Assembly: GCA_039819285.1 (NCBI GenBank)
Contig: JBCBSH010000244.1
Span: forward strand, 1-5,936
Source of the DNA: JANQGH01 sp039819285
Lineage (GTDB): Bacteria > Pseudomonadota > Alphaproteobacteria > DSM-16000 > Inquilinaceae
Length of the DNA: 5,936 bases
Reading direction: 5' to 3'
Shown here: in pieces, positions 1 through 4,884 of the stretch
Layout of the letters: each line of letters opens with the position of its first letter
Position numbering within the stretch: the stretch's first letter is position 1
Notes under the pieces: model-generated
Databases searched by the model: none
What the model saw: the letters and a program-made list of their open reading frames with translations, nothing else
What the model was told of the DNA's origin: nothing
Made by a program: the position numbers and the translations under genes

Positions 1-225
1 GGCTCGATCGAGCAACGAGCGGTCGCCAGTCTCCGGGCCGGCTGCGATATCGCATTGCATTGCAATGGCAAGCTGGACGAAATGGAGGCCCTGGCGGCAA
101 CCGTCCCCCGGCTCACCGACGCGGCGGTCGACCGGCTGGCGGCGGCGGCGGCTGCGGTGGGTTCGACCGCGCCCATCGACGCGGCCGATGCCCGCCGCCA
201 AGTGGCGGACTGGCTGGCGGCCTAG
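1..225 (+). CDS. nagZ: Beta-N-acetylhexosaminidase NagZ, C-terminal 74 residues (5' end outside window)
   Basis: The open frame enters from the left edge in frame 1 and ends at a TAG at 223-225. The visible protein has a segment reading AGCDIALHCNGKLDEME (residues 13-29 of the fragment), which matches the C-terminal part of the GH3 NagZ family, where an AG-C/N-D stretch is followed by a Cys-Asn pair. An Ala/Arg-rich helical tail follows. NagZ is a cytoplasmic enzyme that removes N-acetylglucosamine from muropeptides during peptidoglycan recycling. Its catalytic His and Asp lie upstream of the window and cannot be checked. Its place directly before scpA and scpB is the usual alphaproteobacterial arrangement and supports the call. 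The fragment alone is short, so the name rests on motif plus context. Confidence 0.82.
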   Translation, partial: GSIEQRAVASLRAGCDIALHCNGKLDEMEALAATVPRLTDAAVDRLAAAAAAVGSTAPIDAADARRQVADWLAA

Positions 226-255
226 TGCGATGGCGATTGCCTCGACAGCGCAAGT

Positions 256-260
256 GAGGG
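256..260 (+). promoter_or_regulatory. Shine-Dalgarno GAGGG deciding the scpA GTG start
   Basis: GAGGG ends seven bases before the GTG at 268. The only nearby in-frame ATG, at 277, would be 16 bases away, which is too far. No start codon lies between the nagZ stop at 223-225 and 268 in this frame, so GTG at 268 is the best start for scpA. Confidence 0.6.
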
Positions 261-267
261 CACAGTC

Positions 268-1056
268 GTGACGGAAATGACCGACGACGATTTTGAAGAT
301 CCCCCGCCGGAACGCGCGGTCGACGCCTTCATCCTTCGGCTCGACGCCTATGAAGGCCCCATCGATCTGTTGCTGGACCAGGCGCGAGACCAAAAGGTCG
401 ACCTGAGTCAGATTTCGATCCTGGCCCTGGCCGAGCAGTATCTCACCTTTGTCGAGCGTGCGCGTGCCCTGCGTCTGGAACTGGCGGCCGACTATCTGGT
501 GATGGCGGCTTGGCTGGCCTATCTGAAGTCCCGGCTGCTGCTGCCGGCGGACGAGAGCGAGGACGAGCCGACCGGGGCCGAACTGGCCGCCGCCCTTCAG
601 TTTCAGTTGCAGCGGCTGGAGGCCATGCGGAAGGCGGGGGCCCAGCTACAGGCCCGAAACTGTCTCGGTTTCGACGTCTTCGCGCGCGGTGCGCCAGAGC
701 CGACAACGGTCGTGCTGCGGCCGGTCTACGAGGCAAACCTCTATGATCTGCTGGCCGCCTATGGCGATCACCAACGCCGTCAGCGTGTCAGCTCGGCGAG
801 CCTACAGATCCAAGCTTCACGTCTTTACACGACCGACCAGGCGGTCAGACGGCTGACCGAGATGTTGGGTCTTTCGCCCGGCTGGAACGTGCTGACCGGC
901 TTTCTGCCGACCCACGATAACGACCCGCTGCTGGCCCGGTCGGCACTCGCGTCGACATTCGCCGCATCGCTGGAACTGGCCAAGGCCGGAGAGGCGGAGA
1001 TCCGTCAAGATCGGCAGTTCGCCCCGATCTATGTGCGCGGCAGATCCAGCGGGTGA
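268..1056 (+). CDS. scpA: Segregation and condensation protein A (kleisin), 262 aa
   Basis: ScpA is the kleisin subunit of the SMC-ScpAB condensin, a cytoplasmic complex that compacts and helps segregate the chromosome. The N-terminal SMC-neck-binding part shows YEGPIDLLL at residues 28-36 and the helix LAADYLVMAAWLAYLKSRLLLP at about 72-93; both are hallmarks of ScpA. An acidic linker (ESEDEPTG, about 96-103) follows. The C-terminal winged-helix region, which contacts the SMC head, is seen in the segment from about 224 to 256 ending RQFAPIYV. The length of 262 aa is normal for the family. The GTG start is supported by GAGGG seven bases upstream; ATG at 277 is the alternative. The gene is 42 bases after nagZ and its TGA overlaps the scpB GTG start, which suggests translational coupling. 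I see no truncation or missing motif. Confidence 0.95.
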   Translation: MTEMTDDDFEDPPPERAVDAFILRLDAYEGPIDLLLDQARDQKVDLSQISILALAEQYLTFVERARALRLELAADYLVMAAWLAYLKSRLLLPADESEDEPTGAELAAALQFQLQRLEAMRKAGAQLQARNCLGFDVFARGAPEPTTVVLRPVYEANLYDLLAAYGDHQRRQRVSSASLQIQASRLYTTDQAVRRLTEMLGLSPGWNVLTGFLPTHDNDPLLARSALASTFAASLELAKAGEAEIRQDRQFAPIYVRGRSSG

Positions 1057-1721
1057 CCCTGCAAATGGTTCCCGACAGCGATCTTGAGACCGCCGAGGCT
1101 TCGCCGGCTCGGCTGGTGGAGGCGCTGCTGTTCGCGGCCGCCGAACCGGTCGACGAAGCCGACCTGCGCGATCGCCTGCCGGCCGACGCCGACCTTCAGG
1201 CTATCTTGGCGGATCTGGTCGAGACCTATCGCAATCGCGGTGTGGTGTTGACCCGGGTGGCCAATGGCTGGGCGTTCCGCACCGCGCCGGACCTTGCACC
1301 GCATCTTCGGCTGGAACGGGCCTCGCCGCGCAAACTGTCGCGGGTCGGCCTGGAGACCATGGCGATCATCGCCTACCACCAGCCGGTGACGCGGGCGGAG
1401 ATCGAGAACATCAGAGGCGTGGCGACCAGCAAAGGCACGTTGGACATCCTGATGGAGGCCGGCTGGATCCGTCCCGGCCGGCGACGCCAAACCCCAGGAA
1501 GGCCGCTGACCTGGATCACGACCAAGGGGTTTTTAGACCATTTCGGTCTGGCGTCCCTCGACGAGCTTCCCGGCATCGAGGAGTTGAAGGCAACAGGCTT
1601 CCTTGACAGCAGACCCGCCATCGCCACATTGCCGGGCGGCCTGATGGACGGCCAAGACGCGGCCGACGGCGAAGGGGCGGCGACAGACGATGACGAATTG
1701 CCGGCCTCGGACGAAGACTGA
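1053..1721 (+). CDS. scpB: Segregation and condensation protein B, 222 aa
   Basis: ScpB is the winged-helix (kite) partner that dimerises and binds the ScpA linker in SMC-ScpAB. The N-terminal domain has RLVEALLFAAAEPV at residues 20-33. The second winged helix carries the diagnostic LSRVGLETMAIIAYHQPVTR at 95-114 followed by AEIENIRGV, and then GRRRQTPGRPLTWITT at 142-157 and FLDHFGLASLDELPG at 160-174. The tail after about residue 185 is acidic and probably disordered, as is common in alphaproteobacterial ScpB. The start is uncertain by four codons. GTG at 1053 gives the GTGA overlap with scpA. ATG at 1065 also fits, because GGTGA at 1052-1056 lies eight bases before it and matches the 16S anti-Shine-Dalgarno. 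Both give an intact domain set. Confidence 0.94.
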   Translation: MTLQMVPDSDLETAEASPARLVEALLFAAAEPVDEADLRDRLPADADLQAILADLVETYRNRGVVLTRVANGWAFRTAPDLAPHLRLERASPRKLSRVGLETMAIIAYHQPVTRAEIENIRGVATSKGTLDILMEAGWIRPGRRRQTPGRPLTWITTKGFLDHFGLASLDELPGIEELKATGFLDSRPAIATLPGGLMDGQDAADGEGAATDDDELPASDED

Positions 1722-1725
1722 GGGG
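1720..1725 (+). promoter_or_regulatory. Shine-Dalgarno GAGGGG deciding the TTG start of the ABC ATPase
   Basis: GAGGGG overlaps the scpB stop (TGA 1719-1721) and sits eight bases before TTG at 1734. No in-frame ATG or GTG lies closer. The overlap also ties the ABC gene to the scpAB transcript. Confidence 0.6.
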
Positions 1726-1733
1726 CAGCGGTT

Positions 1734-2825
1734 TTGGCAGTAGCAGCGGTCGTCGACCAGACGGCGGACAAGACTGCCGTCTTGGCGCTGAGCAGCGTAT
1801 CGCACCGTTACGGCCGCGTGCTGGCGGTTGATGATGTCAACCTCAAGATCGCGGCGGGGGAGATCGTTTGCCTTGTCGGTCCCTCTGGGTGCGGCAAATC
1901 GACCTTGTTGAGGGTGGCTGCGGGACTGGAGGATCTACAGCACGGCGAAGTCTGGATCGACGATGAACGCGTGGCCGATCCCCGCCGCAGCATGCCGCCG
2001 GAAAAACGCGGTGTCGGCCTGGTATTTCAGGATTACGCATTGTTTCCCCATCTGACCGCGCTCGACAATGTGCGCTTCGGCTTGACCGGACTGTCAGGCA
2101 CCGCCCAACGGCGTCGCGCAATGGACACGCTGGCCATGGTCGGCATGGTCGATTATGCCGATGCCTATCCGCACACCTTGTCCGGTGGCCAGCAGCAGCG
2201 GGTCGCCCTTGCGCGGGCGTTGGCACCGCAACCGCGCGTCCTCTTGCTGGACGAGCCGTTTTCGGGCCTCGATGTCGGTCTTAGAAGCCAGGTGCGCGAT
2301 GAAACGCTACATCTTCTGAAGAAGAACGGCGCAGCAACGATGATCGTCACCCATGACCCCGAAGAGGCGATGTTTCTGGCCGACCGGATTGCGTTGATGC
2401 GTGATGGTGCGGTCGTCCAGGTCGGTGCGCCGGCTGATCTCTACTTTCGCCCAGCAAACGCCTTTGCCGCCGAATTCTTTGGCGAAGTCAATCGGTTAGC
2501 GGGCAGAACGTTGGACGGATCTGCCGAAACGCCGCTCGGTATCGTCGAGGCCGCCGGACTGGCAGATGGCACGGACGTCGAAATCCTGATCCGGCCGGAA
2601 GGCTTGCGCTTAACCCAGGCTGGCCCACATAGCGTGGGTGTGACTGCACGGGTCGAGGCTGCCCGGCTTTTAGGCCGGACCAGCCTCATCCACTTGACGG
2701 TTCCAACGCATGGGGGTGATACCGTACACATGCATGCCAGAATGCCGGGCCAATTTCTGCCGGCCGAGGCGTCTATCGTTTCAATCGCGTTGGACCGTGC
2801 CCAAGCATTTGTATTTCCCATCTAA
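1734..2825 (+). CDS. ABC transporter ATP-binding protein, Fe3+/polyamine/sulfate importer type (FbpC/PotA-like), 363 aa
   Basis: This is a nucleotide-binding subunit that would power an inner-membrane importer. The ATPase domain is complete: Walker A GPSGCGKST at residues 49-57, Q-loop FQDYALFPH at 98-106, signature LSGGQQQR at 149-156, Walker B VLLLDEPF at 169-176, D-loop SGLD 177-180, and switch histidine in VTHD 205-208. EEAMFLADRIALMRDG (210-225) and FFGEVNRL (248-255) follow, as in importers of the Fe(III), spermidine and sulfate groups. The remaining C-terminal part (about 256-363), with IRPEGLRL at 286-293, fits a TOBE-type regulatory domain. The substrate cannot be fixed from the sequence. 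No permease or periplasmic binding protein lies in the window, so it may work with a remotely encoded system. It starts with TTG 12 bases after scpB and is probably co-transcribed with scpAB. Confidence 0.9.
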   Translation: MAVAAVVDQTADKTAVLALSSVSHRYGRVLAVDDVNLKIAAGEIVCLVGPSGCGKSTLLRVAAGLEDLQHGEVWIDDERVADPRRSMPPEKRGVGLVFQDYALFPHLTALDNVRFGLTGLSGTAQRRRAMDTLAMVGMVDYADAYPHTLSGGQQQRVALARALAPQPRVLLLDEPFSGLDVGLRSQVRDETLHLLKKNGAATMIVTHDPEEAMFLADRIALMRDGAVVQVGAPADLYFRPANAFAAEFFGEVNRLAGRTLDGSAETPLGIVEAAGLADGTDVEILIRPEGLRLTQAGPHSVGVTARVEAARLLGRTSLIHLTVPTHGGDTVHMHARMPGQFLPAEASIVSIALDRAQAFVFPI

Positions 2826-2938
2826 TTGAAACAAACCAGAGTTATTCTGTTGAATTCGTTGACATTGCGGCACGTGAAGCGTTTGTGCCACTATTCCGGC
2901 CAACCGACATAAACCCGCTAGGGGATTGAGAGGAAGCT
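2826..2938 (+). promoter_or_regulatory. Possible tat promoter/control region: TTGACA plus inverted repeat
   Basis: This 113-base gap is AT-rich for the window, especially 2822-2866. It contains a perfect -35 consensus TTGACA at 2859-2864. No good -10 hexamer lies 16-18 bases downstream; the best-placed bases read TTTGTG at 2882-2887. A CTATTC at 2891-2896 is too far away (26 bases) for a normal spacer. An inverted repeat GGCAC (2869-2873) / GTGCC (2885-2889) with an 11-base spacer covers the place where the -10 should be and includes CACGTG at 2871-2876. The arrangement could be an activator- or repressor-controlled tatA promoter, but no start site can be assigned. Confidence 0.35.
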
Positions 2939-3196
2939 ATGGGTGGTATTGGTGTCTGGCAGGTCTTGTTGATCCTTGCCATTGTCTTGATCATCTTCGG
3001 TGCTGGCAAATTGCCCCGCGTCATGGGCGATTTCGGCAAGGGCTTGAAGAGCTTTAAATCCGGCCTGAAGGAAGACGAAGAAGAAAGCAACCAGCCTGAA
3101 AACCAGCCGCAGGCCGCGCGGCAGATCGAATCCACCGCCGAAGAGACGGTGGCGTCGACGCCTGAGCGCGAACGGGATCGGGCCGCCAGCAACTGA
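2939..3196 (+). CDS. tatA: Sec-independent translocase subunit TatA, 85 aa
   Basis: TatA forms the pore-like or membrane-weakening assembly of the twin-arginine pathway, which exports folded proteins across the inner membrane. The protein has an N-terminal membrane helix at about residues 5-20, the hinge FG at 20-21, an amphipathic helix (about 23-43, GKLPRVMGDFGKGLKSFKSGL) and an acidic patch KEDEEE at 44-49, then a polar, disordered tail. F20, G21 and F39 fall at the same positions as the conserved residues of E. coli TatA. Position 8 is Gln, also as in E. coli. The start is the ATG preceded by AGAGGA at 2929-2934, four bases away, which is a tight but usable spacing. The size is normal. 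It leads the tatABC set but is separated from tatB by an 83-base gap holding a hairpin. Confidence 0.96.
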   Translation: MGGIGVWQVLLILAIVLIIFGAGKLPRVMGDFGKGLKSFKSGLKEDEEESNQPENQPQAARQIESTAEETVASTPERERDRAASN

Positions 3197-3221
3197 TCGA
3201 GCGATTGCGCTTGGTTTGCGA

Positions 3222-3253
3222 CTGGCCCCGGGGGCGTGATGCCCTAGGGCCAG
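3222..3253 (+). other. Stem-loop in the tatA-tatB gap
   Basis: The outer stem is seven perfect pairs, CTGGCCC (3222-3228) with GGGCCAG (3247-3253). After a small internal loop, four more pairs form between GGGC (3232-3235) and GCCC (3241-3244), closing a five-base GTGAT loop. No run of T follows, so it is not a typical intrinsic terminator. It may protect the 3' end of a short tatA message or act as a partial block, either of which would give more TatA than TatB and TatC. The stem ends inside an AGGAGG at 3252-3257, so it also touches the tatB leader. The pairing is seen in the sequence; the role is inferred. Confidence 0.5.
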
Positions 3254-3264
3254 GAGGTCGCTGA

Positions 3265-3269
3265 AAGGA
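3265..3269 (+). promoter_or_regulatory. Shine-Dalgarno AAGGA for tatB, with a displaced AGGAGG upstream
   Basis: AAGGA ends ten bases before the tatB ATG at 3280 and is the likely ribosome site. A stronger-looking AGGAGG at 3252-3257 is 22 bases from the ATG, too far for direct use, and its first two bases are part of the hairpin stem. Confidence 0.45.
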
Positions 3270-3279
3270 ATTCCGTTCG

Positions 3280-3969
3280 ATGCTGGATATCGGCTGGCCG
3301 GAGCTACTGATCATCTTGATCGTCGCCGTGATCGTGATCGGCCCGAAAGACCTGCCGAAGACGATGTACACGGTCGGCAAATGGGTCCGCGCGGCCCGAC
3401 GCATGACGGGCCAGATGCAGCGTCAGTTCGATGACGCCATGCGCGAGGCTGAGCTGGACGAGATCCGCCAAGGTCTGAAAAAGGCCAGCCCGAACGCGGT
3501 GAAGAAGCAGATCGAAAAAACGATCGATCCCACCGGCACCTTGAGCAAAGCGACGGACCTGGGCACGGGGCGATCGGTGAAACAGTACATCAAGGAAGGC
3601 CTCACGAGCGACGACAAGACCGAGGCCAAGGAGACGACTGACAAGGAAGCGCCTGACAAGGAGACGGCTGACAAGGAGACGGCTGACAAGGAAGCGCCTG
3701 ACAAGGAAGCACCTGACGAGGCAGCACCTGACGAGGCAGCCGAGAAAGAACCGCACATCAAGGGCGACGAGGGGGCCGATAAGGTCGCTGTCGCGGGTGT
3801 GCAAGAGCCTAAGCCTGCAAAGGCGAAAGCCAAGCCCGCCCCCAAGAAGGTCGATGGCGAAGGCGCCGACGTGACGCCGACGATCAAACCCCAGGCAACA
3901 AGGGCGAAGGCGAGCCGGCGCAAGAAGGCTGAGCCCGTCGTCGCTGCCGAAGGCGAGCCGTCGACATGA
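3280..3969 (+). CDS. tatB: Sec-independent translocase subunit TatB, 229 aa
   Basis: TatB joins TatC to form the receptor for twin-arginine signal peptides at the inner membrane. The N-terminus MLDIGWPELL carries the conserved membrane Glu at residue 8. The membrane helix runs to about residue 20, the hinge is GP at 21-22, and a long amphipathic helix (about 24-68) ends with DDAMREAELDEIRQGLKK, typical of alphaproteobacterial TatB. Residues 121-155 are pentapeptide repeats of the form DKE-A/T-P/A, encoded by a 15-bp tandem repeat. The rest is a Lys/Ala/Pro/Glu-rich tail that looks disordered. The ATG start is the one that gives the canonical N-terminus. The TGA stop overlaps the tatC start (ATGA), indicating coupling. 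The tail has no recognisable domain. Confidence 0.95.
   Translation: MLDIGWPELLIILIVAVIVIGPKDLPKTMYTVGKWVRAARRMTGQMQRQFDDAMREAELDEIRQGLKKASPNAVKKQIEKTIDPTGTLSKATDLGTGRSVKQYIKEGLTSDDKTEAKETTDKEAPDKETADKETADKEAPDKEAPDEAAPDEAAEKEPHIKGDEGADKVAVAGVQEPKPAKAKAKPAPKKVDGEGADVTPTIKPQATRAKASRRKKAEPVVAAEGEPST
3640..3744 (+). repeat. 15-bp tandem repeat inside tatB, seven units
   Basis: Seven consecutive 15-base units start with GACAAGGA or the variant GACGAGGC. Units 1 (3640-3654) and 4 (3685-3699) are identical (GACAAGGAAGCGCCT). Units 2 and 3 (3655-3669, 3670-3684) are identical to each other (GACAAGGAGACGGCT). Unit 5 differs from unit 4 by one base, and units 6 and 7 are more worn. A degenerate unit, GCCAAGGAGACGACT, precedes them at 3625-3639. 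The unit is a multiple of three, so copy-number changes keep the frame. It encodes a charged DKEAP/DKETA linker. Confidence 0.9.
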
Positions 3970-4799
3970 CCACCGAAGACGATCAGATCAACGACAAGCC
4001 GATGCCCCTGATGGAGCATCTGATCGAGCTGCGCAATCGGCTGATGTGGGCGGTCGGCGCGCTGCTGATCGCGTTCCTGGCCTGCTACGCCTTTGCTGAG
4101 GATATCTACAGCTTCCTGGTGCGGCCGTTGGCGGACCTGCTGGAAGGCCAGGAAAACCGCCGCATGATCTTCACCAACCTGACTGAGGTGTTCTTCACCT
4201 ACATCAAGGTTGCTTTCTTCGCCGGCGCGTTCATCGCGTTCCCGATCATTGCCGCGCAGATTTACATGTTCGTGGCGCCCGGCCTCTATAAGACGGAAAA
4301 GAAGGCCTTCCTGCCGTTCCTGGTCGCAACGCCGATCATGTTCTTCCTCGGCGGCGCCATGGTCTATTACGTGATCTTTCCGCTCGCCTGGCGCTTCTTC
4401 CTGAGTTTTGAGACCTCCAACCTGCAGACGGCACTTCCCATCGAGTTGGAGGCGCGGGTCGGCGAATACCTGTCGCTGGTCATGAAGCTGATCTTCGCGT
4501 TCGGGCTGGCGTTCCAATTGCCGGTTGCGCTGACCTTGATGGCGAAAGTCGGCCTGGTCAGCGCCAAGGGCCTGGCGTCGAAGCGAAAATACGCGATCGT
4601 CATTGTGTTCGCCGTCGCCGCGATCCTGACCCCGCCCGACATCATCAGTCAGGTCGGCCTGGCGGTTCCGATTCTGCTGCTGTACGAGATCTCGATCGTC
4701 CTGGCGCGCATGGTGGAAAAGAAGCGGGCCGAGGCGGAGGCGCAAGAGGACGAAGACGCTGCCGCGGACACCGCGACGGAGTCGGCGCGATCTAGCTAG
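3966..4799 (+). CDS. tatC: Sec-independent translocase subunit TatC, 277 aa
   Basis: TatC is the polytopic core of the Tat receptor and binds the twin-arginine signal peptide from the cytoplasmic side. The N-terminal cytoplasmic motif HLIELRNRL is at residues 18-26, with Glu21 and Arg23 matching the signal-binding residues of E. coli TatC. FVAPGLYKTEKK is at 102-113, with Phe102 and Glu111 corresponding to conserved F94 and E103. Six hydrophobic stretches are visible at about 26-44, 76-104, 115-138, 168-192, 209-224 and 227-248. LTPPD (221-225) precedes the last one. At the position of the membrane Glu of E. coli TatC (E170) this protein has Gln184 (AFQLPVAL). The tail after residue 250 is charged. 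The ATG overlaps the tatB stop, and GAAGGCGAG at 3949-3957 provides a ribosome site eight bases away. Confidence 0.97.
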   Translation: MTTEDDQINDKPMPLMEHLIELRNRLMWAVGALLIAFLACYAFAEDIYSFLVRPLADLLEGQENRRMIFTNLTEVFFTYIKVAFFAGAFIAFPIIAAQIYMFVAPGLYKTEKKAFLPFLVATPIMFFLGGAMVYYVIFPLAWRFFLSFETSNLQTALPIELEARVGEYLSLVMKLIFAFGLAFQLPVALTLMAKVGLVSAKGLASKRKYAIVIVFAVAAILTPPDIISQVGLAVPILLLYEISIVLARMVEKKRAEAEAQEDEDAAADTATESARSS

Positions 4800-4805
4800 T
4801 CACGC

Positions 4806-4834
4806 TGGATAATTCTCAGGCGGCTGCCTATAAC
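4806..4834 (+). promoter_or_regulatory. Possible sigma-70-type promoter for serS
   Basis: TGGATA at 4806-4811 (four of six bases match TTGACA) is followed, after a 17-base spacer, by TATAAC at 4829-4834 (five of six match TATAAT). It lies in the 85-base gap between tatC and serS and would give a leader of about 40-45 bases. It is a sequence match only; serS could also be read from the tat transcript. Confidence 0.35.
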
Positions 4835-4884
4835 GGGCGCCCGCAGTTTCCCAAGTGCCCTTTGCCGACACGCCGAGTTGCGTC

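Noticed and set aside
60..271. Overlapping plus-strand open frames over the nagZ end
   Set aside because: The nagZ frame through 1-225 has clear family motifs. The other frames give Gly/Arg/Pro-rich products without any motif.
2869..2884. Possible sigma-54 promoter (GGCACG followed by GCGT)
   Set aside because: The GGCACG half fits a -24 element, but the bases at the -12 position read GCGT rather than TTGC.
3905..3960. 13-base direct repeat CGAAGGCGAGCCG (3905-3917 and 3948-3960)
   Set aside because: The two copies are in different codon frames of tatB and in a region of very biased composition. It is probably chance, although the second copy includes the tatC ribosome site.
3423..4745. 440-codon open frame on the minus strand opposite tatB and tatC
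   Set aside because: It is antisense to two certain genes. Its product is very rich in Arg, Asp, Gln and His with low-complexity Ser/Ala stretches, as expected from reading GC-rich codons backwards. It has no recognisable domain.
4835..4842. GGGCGCCC palindrome after tatC as a terminator
   Set aside because: It has no loop and no following T-run, so it is just a short GC palindrome.
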